A stretch of 57,376 bases of DNA from an uncultured Clostridia bacterium. Its GTDB lineage: Bacteria; Bacillota; Clostridia; UBA1381. Shown here piece by piece: positions 26,395 to 34,794 of the stretch. The notes under the pieces are model-generated. The model did not search any database. It saw only the letters and a program-made list of their open reading frames with translations, and was not told the origin of the DNA. Numbering within the stretch: the first letter of the stretch is position 1; the number at the start of each line of letters is the position of its first letter. Position numbers and translations under genes: made by a program. The stretch is taken from NCBI GenBank assembly GCA_934486495.1, contig CAKSPW010000006.1, forward strand, positions 1-57,376, read 5' to 3'.

Positions 26395-27501
26395 TTACAT
26401 ATCCGCAAGATATGCAACAGTCGACGCCGCTTCGAAAAGCCCGCCCAGCAAATCGGATATGATTTTATTTGTCAAAAGCTCTGTTTCTCCTTTTCTGACC
26501 GCATCGGCAAGGCGAACGACCTTCTCCTCATCGCTCCATTTCAGAATTTGCATTATATCGCTTCTGCGAACGGAGGAGTTGTACCTTGACAAAACAAGAT
26601 GTGCAAGCTCGGCAAACGAATAAATGCGAAATCTGTCAATCCCGAAAATCTCCGCCGCCTTTTCGGTACCGAGAAGTATATTATCTCCGAATTTTATTTT
26701 CTGCTTCAAATAATCGCCGCTTTTGAAATAATATTTTTCACCCATCACTTTTCCGAACGCTTTGAGAGCGTCGAAATATCCGAGCCTGCGTGCGGCATAA
26801 ATCCTGTTTTTGTCGAAATCAAGAGTACCGACGGCATCCTCCGTCATTTTTATTCGTATTACATTGCAGCCGGGTGTGCTTTCCCTTTTCGATATTCCCA
26901 TTCCGCCGACCTCAACCGATATTATATTCTTTATTCCCTTATCCGTCAGCATATTTACGGGAAGATTGTTTACCACTCCGCCGTCTATATACCGCTTTTG
27001 ATTTATGCTTCTTTGCTTAAAAAACGGCAGACAGCTGCTTGCGAGCAAATAATCAACAAGCTTTCCCCGAGGAATATCGTCAAGGTACAGTCTTTCCTCG
27101 TTTTTCCCTGAAATACAGTATGTTACAAGTCCGAAATCAACGGGACTGTTGCGGATTTTTTCCTCGTCCGTAACACTTCGCAATATTTTCTCGAGCGGCG
27201 CCGTATCCATGCCGCCGTTTTTCTTCATCTCGGATAAAAATGAAAAAATATTTTTTATGTCGAAAAGGTTATCCGTACCCGTCATTTCATCGGGCAAAAC
27301 AACGACATCCTCCGCCGATATATTGTCCCACAGCTGCATAAGCTTATCCGTTTCTCCCTGAACATACAGCGCACCGTTTACAGAACCGATTGACGTGCCC
27401 ACAACGCACTCCGTTTCTATCCCCAGCTCATCGAGCGCACGCATTACTCCCACATGATATGCGCCCTTTGTGCCTCCGCCTTCGAGTGCAAGTCCGAACA
27501 T
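26395..27501 (-). CDS. Patatin-like phospholipase family protein
   Basis: 368 residues from the ATG at 27501, preceded by GGGAGGAG. The N-terminal ~250 residues are a patatin alpha/beta hydrolase: oxyanion loop GGGTKG at residues 8-13, nucleophile Ser37 in GTSIG, and the dyad Asp in YIDGGVVNNLP. Such proteins (YlbK/RssA type) hydrolyse acyl esters of lipids. No signal peptide, so probably cytoplasmic or membrane-peripheral. The C-terminal ~110 residues (FFDALKAFGKVMGEKYYF and onward) are a helical extension of unknown role. Single gene with its own promoter. Confidence 0.9.
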   Translation of the reverse strand: MFGLALEGGGTKGAYHVGVMRALDELGIETECVVGTSIGSVNGALYVQGETDKLMQLWDNISAEDVVVLPDEMTGTDNLFDIKNIFSFLSEMKKNGGMDTAPLEKILRSVTDEEKIRNSPVDFGLVTYCISGKNEERLYLDDIPRGKLVDYLLASSCLPFFKQRSINQKRYIDGGVVNNLPVNMLTDKGIKNIISVEVGGMGISKRESTPGCNVIRIKMTEDAVGTLDFDKNRIYAARRLGYFDALKAFGKVMGEKYYFKSGDYLKQKIKFGDNILLGTEKAAEIFGIDRFRIYSFAELAHLVLSRYNSSVRRSDIMQILKWSDEEKVVRLADAVRKGETELLTNKIISDLLGGLFEAASTVAYLADM

Positions 27502-27530
27502 ACTTACTCCTCCCTTCACCTTTTTATGCT

Positions 27531-27559
27531 ATTATATATTATATCATGTAAAATGTCAA
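27531..27559 (-). promoter_or_regulatory. Consensus sigma-A promoter of the patatin gene
   Basis: Minus-strand TTGACA (complement of 27554-27559), 17-bp spacer, TATAAT (complement of 27531-27536); about 30 bp before the start codon. Confidence 0.82.
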
Positions 27560-27616
27560 TATATTTTCGTCAACTCAAATTACCTATAAAAAATTTAATA
27601 TTTTTTTAAAATATAC

Positions 27617-27645
27617 TTGCAATACTTTAATTTTAGGTGTATAAT
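27617..27645 (+). promoter_or_regulatory. Sigma-A promoter of the thi operon
   Basis: TTGCAA at 27617-27622, 17-bp spacer, TATAAT at 27640-27645; the transcript would begin just before the TPP aptamer. Confidence 0.8.
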
Positions 27646-27664
27646 AGATACAGACTAAAAAAAT

Positions 27665-27757
27665 ATTCAATAGGGAGCTTGTGCACAGTCTGAGAGGAAA
27701 TTTGAAATTTCGACCGAAAACCTGATTTGGGTAATGCCAACGTAGGGATGCTTGATT
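27665..27757 (+). promoter_or_regulatory. TPP (thiamine pyrophosphate) riboswitch
   Basis: Conserved aptamer blocks are present in order: CTGAGA at 27690-27695, ACCTGAT near 27720-27726, GGGTAATGCCAACGTAGGGA at 27729-27748. TTCAA / TTGA at the ends can close P1. It precedes thiS and is followed by a terminator, so binding of TPP should stop transcription of the thi genes. Confidence 0.95.
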
Positions 27758-27769
27758 TACGCAAACCTC

Positions 27770-27804
27770 GGGAGCTGCCTTTAAAATCAGCTCCCTTTTG
27801 TTTT
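27770..27804 (+). terminator. Riboswitch-controlled terminator
   Basis: GGGAGCTG (27770-27777) pairs with CAGCTCCC (27788-27795), followed by TTTTGTTTT. The 5' arm GGGAGCT also occurs in the aptamer at 27673-27679. Confidence 0.85.
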
Positions 27805-27820
27805 ATTCGGAGGAAATACG

Positions 27821-28015
27821 ATGGTTAAAATCAACGGTGCTGCGACAAATGCGGACGGCATGACGGTAACGGAATATCTTCTGTCGGAAAAATACGACAT
27901 TTTACGTGTGGCAGTCGAAAGAAACGGCGAGATAGTTCCGAAAAATAATTATGACAATACCATACTGTCCGACGGTGACAGCTTGGAAGTGGTAAGCTTT
28001 GTCGGAGGCGGCTGA
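27821..28015 (+). CDS. thiS: Sulfur carrier protein ThiS
   Basis: 64 residues, beta-grasp fold, ending in the required diglycine (SFVGGG). The C-terminus is adenylated by ThiF and thiocarboxylated to deliver sulfur for the thiazole ring. RBS CGGAGG precedes the ATG. First gene of the TPP-regulated thiSFGHE operon; thiF starts 1 nt after its stop. Confidence 0.93.
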   Translation: MVKINGAATNADGMTVTEYLLSEKYDILRVAVERNGEIVPKNNYDNTILSDGDSLEVVSFVGGG

Positions 28016-28016
28016 T

Positions 28017-28652
28017 ATGGAAATAAGCAAAGAAGAATTAAGACGTGCGCTTTTAAAAAATTGCAGCGAGGAAAGACTTGCCGCCTTTGAAAGTGCAACA
28101 GTCGCAATTTGCGGTCTCGGAGGGTTAGGCTCAAACATTGCCGTAATGCTTGCAAGAGCAGGTGTCGGGAAGCTGATTCTTGCGGACTTTGACAAGGTTG
28201 AAATATCAAACCTCAACCGTCAGCAATACAAGGCATCGCAAATCGGAATATGCAAGTCATCCGCACTTTGCGAAAATTTGATGGAAATAAATCCGTTTAT
28301 CAGGCTTAAGGCATATGACAAGGCAATAACTCCATGTAATGCGGAGGAAATTCTCTCAGACGCCGATATAATTTGCGAAGCGTTTGATAAAGCGGAAAAC
28401 AAAGCGATGCTTACAAACTTCGTTCTTGAAAATATGCCCGACAAATATCTTGTTGCGTCTTCGGGAATGGCGGGGTTTGACAGCGCTAATAAAATAAAAA
28501 CACGCAGAATCTCAAAAAGATTTTATCTTTGCGGTGACTGCGTAAGCGATGTTGGCAGCAATATAGGACTTGCCTCAACACGCGTTATGACTTGTGCCGC
28601 ACATCAGGCACATATGATTTTGCGCATACTCTCCGGTGAGTTCGACGCATAA
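28017..28652 (+). CDS. thiF: ThiS adenylyltransferase ThiF (short, family 2)
   Basis: 211 residues from the ATG at 28017 (GGAGGCGG upstream, inside the thiS end). E1-like enzyme activating ThiS. Seen: nucleotide loop ICGLGGLGSNIAVMLARAGVG, ADFDKVEISNLNRQQY with the metal/ATP Asp and Arg residues, and DIICEAFDKAENKAML. It is shorter than E. coli ThiF and matches the roughly 200-residue ThiF family of Clostridia. The CGDC motif near the C-terminus may be a remnant of the zinc site. Confidence 0.92.
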   Translation: MEISKEELRRALLKNCSEERLAAFESATVAICGLGGLGSNIAVMLARAGVGKLILADFDKVEISNLNRQQYKASQIGICKSSALCENLMEINPFIRLKAYDKAITPCNAEEILSDADIICEAFDKAENKAMLTNFVLENMPDKYLVASSGMAGFDSANKIKTRRISKRFYLCGDCVSDVGSNIGLASTRVMTCAAHQAHMILRILSGEFDA

Positions 28653-28669
28653 CGGAAAGGAAAAAAGCA

Positions 28670-29440
28670 ATGGAAAACGATTTACTTATCATAGGCGGAC
28701 ACGAATTTAAATCAAGATTTATTCTCGGTTCGGGGAAATATTCAATGAAGCTTATAAAGTCGGCAGTGGAAGATGCCGGTGCGGAAATTATAACGCTTGC
28801 TGTGCGCCGTGCCAACACAAAAGAACACGAAAATATTATAGATTACATTCCGAAAAACATAACTCTGCTGCCAAACACAAGCGGTGCGAGAAATGCCGAA
28901 GAAGCGGTTAGAATTGCAAGACTTGCACGTGAGCTCGGCTGCGGAAATTTTGTGAAAATAGAAATTATGCGTGACTCTAAATACCTTCTCCCCGACAACG
29001 AGGAAACGGTTAAAGCAACCGATATTTTAGCTCGTGAGGGTTTTGTTGTCATGCCGTATATGTACCCGGATTTAAACACGGCACGCGACCTTGTAAACGC
29101 CGGTGCATCAGCCGTAATGCCGCTTGCATCGCCCATAGGTTCAAACAAAGGTCTTGCGACAAAGGAATTTATACAAATACTTATTGATGAAATAGATTTG
29201 CCGATTATAGTTGACGCCGGCATAGGCAAACCGTCACAGGCGTGCGAAGCAATGGAAATGGGTGCGGCAGCAATAATGGCAAACACGGCGCTTGCGACGG
29301 CAGGAGATTTAACGCTTATGGCAAGTGCATTCAAAGACGCAATAAACGCCGGCAGAAAAGCCTATCTTTCGGGTCTGGGAAGAGTTCTTGCAAGGGGCGC
29401 TGTATCATCAGACCCGCTCACGGGATTTTTACGCGATTAG
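28670..29440 (+). CDS. thiG: Thiazole synthase ThiG
   Basis: 256-residue TIM barrel that builds the thiazole phosphate from deoxyxylulose 5-phosphate, dehydroglycine and ThiS-thiocarboxylate. Seen: FKSRFILGSGKYSM near the N-terminus, ITLAVRRAN with the neighbouring Lys/Asp region, NTSGARNAEEAVRIARLARE, VMPLASPIGSNKG and the phosphate-binding DAGIGKPS and NTALATA. RBS GGAAAGGAA. Its substrate is the product of Dxs, encoded at 14.8 kb. Confidence 0.96.
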   Translation: MENDLLIIGGHEFKSRFILGSGKYSMKLIKSAVEDAGAEIITLAVRRANTKEHENIIDYIPKNITLLPNTSGARNAEEAVRIARLARELGCGNFVKIEIMRDSKYLLPDNEETVKATDILAREGFVVMPYMYPDLNTARDLVNAGASAVMPLASPIGSNKGLATKEFIQILIDEIDLPIIVDAGIGKPSQACEAMEMGAAAIMANTALATAGDLTLMASAFKDAINAGRKAYLSGLGRVLARGAVSSDPLTGFLRD

Positions 29441-29453
29441 GAGATATGATAAA

Positions 29454-30731
29454 ATGGAAAACAAATTCTTTATAGACTCCGAATATTTATCGGCTGACGC
29501 ACTTGAGAAAAAACACAGGCTCGAAACCGACCCGTCCTCACGCACAAATCACATGGAATATATGCCCGGCATGGAAAAAATCAATTCCGATGTATGCGAA
29601 AATGTTATGGCGCATATGAATTCGTATGATTACAGCATATATACCGCACGTGACGTTATGAGAGCTCTTGAGCATGACAAATGCTCCATTGACGATTTTA
29701 AAGCGCTTCTCTCACCTGCCGCAGAGCCGTTTATAGAGCAAATGGCACAAAAAGCAAGATACGAAACGGGAAAGCATTTTGGAAACACGGTTTATATTTT
29801 TACGCCGATTTACATTGCAAACTACTGTGAAAACTACTGCATTTACTGCGGATTTAACTGCTACAATCATATAAAGAGAATGAAGCTTTCAATCGAACAA
29901 ATTGAAAAGGAAATGAAAATCATAGCCGAGAGCGGAATGGAAGAAATTCTGATACTTACCGGTGAGAGCCGCTCGCAAAGCTCGGTTGAATATATAGGCG
30001 AGGCGGTTAAGGCGGCAAGGAAATATTTCCGTATGGTCGGTCTTGAAATATATCCCGTAAACACCGACGAATACAAATACCTGCACGAATGCGGTGCGGA
30101 TTACGTTACGGTTTTTCAGGAAACATACGACACGGAAAAATATGAAACACTTCATCTTTTCGGTCACAAGCGTGTTTGGCCGTATAGATTTGACGCTCAG
30201 GAAAGAGCGCTTGCCGGAGGTATGCGCGGAGTTGCGTTCTCGGCGCTTTTGGGATTGTCCGATTTCAGGAAGGATGCGCTTGCGTCAGCACTTCACGTTT
30301 ATTTTCTCCAGAGAAAATATCCGCACGCCGAAATGTCGCTGTCGTGTCCGAGACTCAGACCTATAATCAACAACGATAAAATAAACCCTCTCGACGTCCA
30401 CGAAAAACAGCTGTGCCAAATACTGTGCGCATACAGGATTTTTTTGCCGTATGTCGGAATTACCGTATCCTCGAGAGAAAGCGCCGAATTTAGAAACGGA
30501 ATAGTTAAAATCGCCGCAACAAAGGTGTCGGCAGGCGTATCAACCGGTATCGGTGACCACGAAAGCAAGTACAGCGGTAAAAAAGCAGATACGGCAGAGG
30601 GCGACGAGCAGTTTGAAATAGATGACAGCCGCAGCCTTGACAAGATGTATTCGGATATTTCGGACGAGGGCTTACAGCCTGTACTAAACGACTATATATA
30701 CACAGGGAAGGACTACCATGAAGAATCTTGA
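29454..30731 (+). CDS. thiH: 2-iminoacetate synthase ThiH (radical SAM)
   Basis: 425 residues from the ATG at 29454; GGAG lies about 10 bases before it and the start MENKFFIDSEYL fits. Cleaves tyrosine to dehydroglycine using S-adenosylmethionine and a [4Fe-4S] cluster; the oxygen-independent alternative to ThiO, fitting an anaerobe. The cluster motif CENYCIYC is near residue 125, followed by ILILTGES and the C-terminal BATS-type region (STGIGDHESK). Overlaps thiE by 14 bp. Confidence 0.95.
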   Translation: MENKFFIDSEYLSADALEKKHRLETDPSSRTNHMEYMPGMEKINSDVCENVMAHMNSYDYSIYTARDVMRALEHDKCSIDDFKALLSPAAEPFIEQMAQKARYETGKHFGNTVYIFTPIYIANYCENYCIYCGFNCYNHIKRMKLSIEQIEKEMKIIAESGMEEILILTGESRSQSSVEYIGEAVKAARKYFRMVGLEIYPVNTDEYKYLHECGADYVTVFQETYDTEKYETLHLFGHKRVWPYRFDAQERALAGGMRGVAFSALLGLSDFRKDALASALHVYFLQRKYPHAEMSLSCPRLRPIINNDKINPLDVHEKQLCQILCAYRIFLPYVGITVSSRESAEFRNGIVKIAATKVSAGVSTGIGDHESKYSGKKADTAEGDEQFEIDDSRSLDKMYSDISDEGLQPVLNDYIYTGKDYHEES

Positions 30732-31356
30732 TTTAAGACTTTATTTTATAACTGACAGTACAAATTATGATGAGGAAGAATTTTTGCGCCGTGTTGAGCT
30801 TGCACTTTCCGGCGGCGCAACAATTATGCAGCTCAGAGAAAAGAATAAATCGACACGAGAATACATAGAGCTTGCCGAAAAGGTTCACAACATAACTAAA
30901 AAATACGGTGTCCCTCTTATTATAGACGACCGTGTTGACGTTGCGCTTGCAATCGGCGCCGAAGGAGTTCACGTCGGGCAAAGCGATATGCCCGTAAGCA
31001 TGGCACGAAAACTGATGGGCGATGACAAAATAGTGGGCGCAACAACAAAAACCGTACCTCAGGCGCAGGCAGCTTATAAAGAAGGTGCGGACTATCTCGG
31101 AGTCGGAGCAATATACCCCACAACAACAAAGGTTAAAACAGTTCTTACCTCAACCGATACACTACGTGATATATGCGACGCTGTACCTATTCCGGCAAAC
31201 GCAATAGGCGGACTGAACAAGAACAACATTGATGTATTATGCGGTATTCCGATAGGCGGAATTTGCGTTGTGTCGGCGATAATGAAAGCCGAAAATCCGC
31301 AAATTGCCGCAAAAGAGCTTTTCGAGAAAGCAAAGGAGCTTAAAATAATCAGATAA
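30718..31356 (+). CDS. thiE: Thiamine-phosphate synthase ThiE
   Basis: 212-residue TIM barrel joining the pyrimidine and thiazole halves of thiamine. Seen: LYFITDST at the start, QLREKNKSTREYIELA, LIIDDRVDVALAIGAEGVHVGQSDMP, VGATTKTVPQAQAA, YLGVGAIYPTTTK and AIGGLNKNNI. It begins 14 bp inside thiH with GGGAAGG as RBS, so it is coupled. No thiC, thiD or thiM is in the window. Confidence 0.96.
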   Translation: MKNLDLRLYFITDSTNYDEEEFLRRVELALSGGATIMQLREKNKSTREYIELAEKVHNITKKYGVPLIIDDRVDVALAIGAEGVHVGQSDMPVSMARKLMGDDKIVGATTKTVPQAQAAYKEGADYLGVGAIYPTTTKVKTVLTSTDTLRDICDAVPIPANAIGGLNKNNIDVLCGIPIGGICVVSAIMKAENPQIAAKELFEKAKELKIIR

Positions 31357-31358
31357 GC

Positions 31359-32303
31359 TTACCGTCTTGCATGAAACAGTTCTTTTATATCAACAGCGGT
31401 TAAAATTCCGCACACAACCACTACCAGGAAACAAGCAATGGTGCGAACAGTCAAAATCGAGTAATTACGGAATATAATTACCCCGAAAATCATTGCCCAT
31501 GCGGTATATGTAATGTTAAGCGCCATTGCTTTTGACGCGCCTATTTTCGCAATGGCTTTATAGTAGCACAGATATGAGGCTGTAGCGCAAAATGCCGCAG
31601 CGGCGATTATTAAAAGTGCAGATAAGTTTTGTGCGGAAAACAACCGAATTGTAAAACCCCATCCGCCGATTGCCGGCACGATAACAATCCCGTAAACAAG
31701 CGCCGACACACTTTGACGAATTTGCAGTGCGTACTCGCTTTCAACTTTTTCTTTATTCAGGCATTTCGCCAAAATAACGCCCTCAATCCCCCAGCCGAAT
31801 GCGCACATAAACACACCTCATATTCCGGGCCAAAAATTCTTTATTTCCAAATCGGGAGAATAACTCAGCGCAAAAACACCGCCGAGAGTGCATAAAAGAA
31901 GCAGCCACTGATAAGGCTTAAGCTTTTCCTTTAAAAACAAGTATGCCAAAAATCCGCCTATCGCCGGATATACCGCACTTGCGACAGCGCCTATCGAAGC
32001 ACCCATATTATCTACCGCCATTACATATCCCGTCATTCCTATCGGGCCGCCGATTGCAGACGACAGCAGTAAAAAACCAAAGTTTTTTGTTTTTATCAAT
32101 TTGAAAACTTCGCCTGATTTTCCTTTTATACCGTTATATATCCACATATAAACGGCAGATGTCGCATCATGTATAAACGCACTCACAAACGGCGCAAGAA
32201 CAATCCCCTGTGCATCGGAAATAAAAGGCGTCATTGACAGCGCAATACCTAAAATTACCGTTTCAAGCGCCCACAAAACTCCCGCTAAAATTCCAAAAAC
32301 CAT
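31359..32303 (-). pseudogene. DMT/EamA-type transporter gene interrupted by one in-frame TGA
   Basis: The two halves 31818-32303 (161 residues) and 31359-31814 (151 residues) are in the same frame, separated only by a TGA at 31818-31820; the joined product would be about 313 residues with ten hydrophobic segments, the usual EamA size. The first half has an N-terminal ILAGVLWALETVILGIAL and ends FLAYLFLKEKLKPYQW; the second opens with CAFGWGIEGVILAKCL, where the second EamA repeat should start, and holds SKAMALNITYTAWAMIF. The second half has a GTG at 31814 but only a weak RBS (GAGGTG overlapping it). A recent nonsense mutation or base-call error is most likely. Substrate unknown; it follows the HAD gene and converges on thiE. 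Confidence 0.8.
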
Positions 32304-32307
32304 TATA

Positions 32308-33018
32308 TCACGCTTTCTCTATTATCTGACGAATATATGATATATCTTTTATCGCATAATCGGCAAGCCTTCCGGTTTCCTCCGACTTTCCGACATAAAT
32401 TACTTTGATTCCGGCATTGCGTGCGAATGAAATATCAGTCATAGTATCACCGACCATTAAAATACTTTCAAGCGGGATGTTAATTTCATCGGCAATGTCA
32501 AATACCGCTTTTGGATCAGGCTTTGCAGGCGTTATACCGTCATCGGCGCAAATTCTGTCGAACAAATCCTCAATACCGAGTCTTAAAAGACACTTATGCG
32601 TAATTTCATTGTTATCCGTAGTTACTATCATAAGCCTTCTGCCTCCGGCTTTTAAGCTTTCAAGCACTCCTCTTATATCACCGCACATAGGCTTAACATC
32701 ACCCTTGCCGGCATTTTTTACAAATGCGTTCTCCACCGTTCTTTCAGCGTTTTTCTCCGATATTTCAAATCCGTTTTTAACCAAAACATCTCGGATTGCC
32801 GCACTTATTTGTTTATATGTCCCCTTGCACAAAATACCGTCAGGATTAACGGCATCTCCGTCCACACCAAGCGCTTTTAGACATTCTGTGCACAAGCCGT
32901 TATCCGCACCGACAGTCATAAGCACATCCTCAATTGCAGAAACACAAATACCTACCCAAAAAGCGTCAAAATCTATCAGCGTTCCGTCCTTATCAAAAAT
33001 TATCGCTTTAATATCCAC
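32308..33018 (-). CDS. HAD-family phosphatase (Gph-like)
   Basis: 236 residues from a GTG at 33018, chosen because GGAGGAG lies 4 bases upstream and the product then begins VDIKAIIFDKDGTL. Motif I is DKDGTL (nucleophile Asp and the +2 Asp), motif II the T in IVTTDN, motif III Lys in PAKPDPKAV and motif IV GDTMTD. A helical cap (residues ~15-85) is inserted after motif I, so a type C1 cap as in phosphoglycolate phosphatases. Substrate not predictable. It leads a two-gene operon with the DMT transporter from the promoter at 33053-33081. Confidence 0.88.
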   Translation of the reverse strand: MDIKAIIFDKDGTLIDFDAFWVGICVSAIEDVLMTVGADNGLCTECLKALGVDGDAVNPDGILCKGTYKQISAAIRDVLVKNGFEISEKNAERTVENAFVKNAGKGDVKPMCGDIRGVLESLKAGGRRLMIVTTDNNEITHKCLLRLGIEDLFDRICADDGITPAKPDPKAVFDIADEINIPLESILMVGDTMTDISFARNAGIKVIYVGKSEETGRLADYAIKDISYIRQIIEKA

Positions 33019-33052
33019 TTTTCTCCTCCGAATTATATAAATATGCACGTAC

Positions 33053-33081
33053 ATTATACATCATTGCAGGTGAATTATCAA
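33053..33081 (-). promoter_or_regulatory. Sigma-A promoter of HAD-transporter operon
   Basis: Minus-strand TTGATA (complement of 33076-33081), 17-bp spacer, TATAAT (complement of 33053-33058). Confidence 0.8.
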
Positions 33082-33221
33082 TACAAAATAAAAAATTAAT
33101 TATAAATTGTGTTATTTTGTATCAGCTTTCTTTTTTACGTAAGGCTTTTTAATGCATTTTCCCTTGAAAATCGACAATTTTAGTCAATCTGTTGTCAAAT
33201 CAAATATCGGCGCCAAATTAA

Positions 33222-33251
33222 AAAATACTGCTCCGAATTTATTCGGAGCAG
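33222..33251 (-). terminator. Intrinsic terminator of the 33261-34637 SLH gene
   Basis: CTGCTCCGAA (33228-33237) pairs with TTCGGAGCAG (33242-33251), loop TTTA; on the minus strand the stem is followed by TATTTTTTAATT. Confidence 0.85.
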
Positions 33252-33260
33252 CATTTGTTT

Positions 33261-34637
33261 TTAATAAAGCAATTGGCTGTCGTAATCGTCAACCTTATTT
33301 CTTATATTTTCCTGTCTTTTTGAAATGCTTACGTATCCGTCGTTATCGTATGCGCTTGTAGCCTTAAGACATACGTTATAAGCCCAATGCTTCGGCGACA
33401 TATCAACGAACGAATAATCCTCTGCAGTAATCTGATACTCATTTCCGCTTGCGTCCAATGCGGTAAGACCCATCTTGTCACGGCCGATAATGTTATTAAA
33501 GAGCTGACAGAACTCGGCTCTTGTCATAATCTCGTTCGGAGCAAATGTCTCATCGTCAACGCCCTTCATATATCCGTAAGCGTAAACTCTTTTGATTTCG
33601 TCCTCGTACTTATTGCCTGCGATATCCGTAAACGGTGTGTTCTTTGACTTGTTAAGCTTAAGTGCATGCGATACAAGATTTGCAACCTTTGCACGTGTAA
33701 CCTTTCCAAGACCGATACTTCCCTCTGCCGGGAGTCCGCCGACCGAAACCTCATAAGCCAAGCCTCTTGCAAACCATGCGTCGATATAAGGCAAAACCGA
33801 CGGCGTTGCCTTGTATGCAACACCCTTTGTGTGATTTTCCTGGTCGAGAAGTCTCATAAGCATTGCGCTTACCTGTTCTGTTGTAACGGCATCATCCATA
33901 CCCATGTAAACATCGGCGAAAACCTTATTGTTACCGTTCTCATCCGTCTGTGAAGAAATAACCGGTTCATAGCCAAAAATGTAAGCGTATGTAGCGCCCT
34001 TTAAAACTATTGACGTATCTTCCGTATCATCATCCGAAGACGTATCCTCGTCCTTGTCATATGCTTCGGGCGGAATATCTTTCGGATCGTCCGGGATAAC
34101 AATATCGATAATATCCTTTGTTGCCAAATCAATTATGCGACCGTCTATATGCCAGCCGTCATTCTCACGCTTAAATACATACCAGTCAATTTCGTAATTC
34201 TTTGACGTAAGCTTTGCCCATGGCACAACCTCGCCCTTGTTTGAACGAATATAACCCTTGTACTGAAGCTGTTCTCTTGCACTGTCAAACGCCGTATCAT
34301 CGGCAGGCGGATTGATAACATTCGACAAAATGTCGCTTTCCGTTACACCGTTTCCGAGTGCAATCGCATAATTTGACGGCAAATTTGTATCCTTAAGCTT
34401 TGCCGTAGCAACAATTCCGGTAAAATACGCGGACGGACGACCTGTAATATCACCGTTAGAATCCATCTGCAAGCCTTCGAGCTGAAGAAAGAATGCAGCC
34501 GAACCATTCGGAATGTCCCTGTCGATATTCGATTGCTTATAAGCGCTCACATTTCCTATTGCATCTCCTGCAAAAGCAACCGTTCCTGCAGATACCATTG
34601 CGGTTGCAAGCAGAAGAGCTAACATTTTTTTGATCAT
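33261..34637 (-). CDS. S-layer homology domain protein under c-di-GMP riboswitch
   Basis: 458 residues; ATG at 34637 with GAGGAGG upstream. Signal peptide MIKKMLALLLATAMVSAGTVAFA. Residues ~25-190 form a globular extracellular region with no family I recognise (repeated WY and aromatic motifs such as SKNYEIDWYVFKREN). An acidic linker (DEDTSSDDDTED) precedes SLH-type repeats in the C-terminal half: a divergent one (VFADVYMGMDDAVTTEQVSAMLMRLL), a middle one (SIGLGKVTRAKVANLVSHAL) and a canonical one (FTDIAGNKYEDEIKRVYAYG with IMTRAEFCQLF). Expected at the cell surface. Monocistronic, between its own promoter/riboswitch and terminator, downstream of the polysaccharide operon. Confidence 0.9.
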   Translation of the reverse strand: MIKKMLALLLATAMVSAGTVAFAGDAIGNVSAYKQSNIDRDIPNGSAAFFLQLEGLQMDSNGDITGRPSAYFTGIVATAKLKDTNLPSNYAIALGNGVTESDILSNVINPPADDTAFDSAREQLQYKGYIRSNKGEVVPWAKLTSKNYEIDWYVFKRENDGWHIDGRIIDLATKDIIDIVIPDDPKDIPPEAYDKDEDTSSDDDTEDTSIVLKGATYAYIFGYEPVISSQTDENGNNKVFADVYMGMDDAVTTEQVSAMLMRLLDQENHTKGVAYKATPSVLPYIDAWFARGLAYEVSVGGLPAEGSIGLGKVTRAKVANLVSHALKLNKSKNTPFTDIAGNKYEDEIKRVYAYGYMKGVDDETFAPNEIMTRAEFCQLFNNIIGRDKMGLTALDASGNEYQITAEDYSFVDMSPKHWAYNVCLKATSAYDNDGYVSISKRQENIRNKVDDYDSQLLY

Positions 34638-34658
34638 TGTTAGTACCTCCTCTTTGAT

Positions 34659-34738
34659 CGATGCAACCAGACAGTCATAGTATTCACCTTAGACTCACGG
34701 CTTTGCGTCCTACCCTTTCGGATAGTTTGCCAATAAAT
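34659..34738 (-). promoter_or_regulatory. c-di-GMP-I (GEMM) riboswitch before SLH gene
   Basis: Minus-strand sequence shows the conserved GEMM-I blocks in order: GGCAAAC, CGAAAGG, GGACGCAAAGCC, GTCTAAGG, ATGACTGTCTGGTTGC. It ends about 12 nt before the Shine-Dalgarno of the SLH gene, and no terminator lies between, so control of translation start (or RBS access) is more likely than attenuation. Confidence 0.95.
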
Positions 34739-34754
34739 ATTTCCTTCTACCCAA

Positions 34755-34783
34755 ATTATACACCATACAGCGTAAATTGTCAA
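34755..34783 (-). promoter_or_regulatory. Consensus sigma-A promoter of riboswitch-SLH transcript
   Basis: Minus-strand TTGACA (complement of 34778-34783), 17-bp spacer, TATAAT (complement of 34755-34760), just beyond the stop codon of the last polysaccharide gene. Confidence 0.88.
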
Positions 34784-34794
34784 TACTTTTTTCA

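Noticed and set aside
31818..31820. Selenocysteine reading of the in-frame TGA
   Set aside because: EamA transporters are not known selenoproteins, no SECIS-like hairpin is obvious just after it, and TGA is an ordinary stop in neighbouring genes.
32405..33040. 211-codon plus-strand open frame opposite the HAD gene
   Set aside because: Antisense shadow; the minus strand has all four HAD motifs, RBS and promoter.
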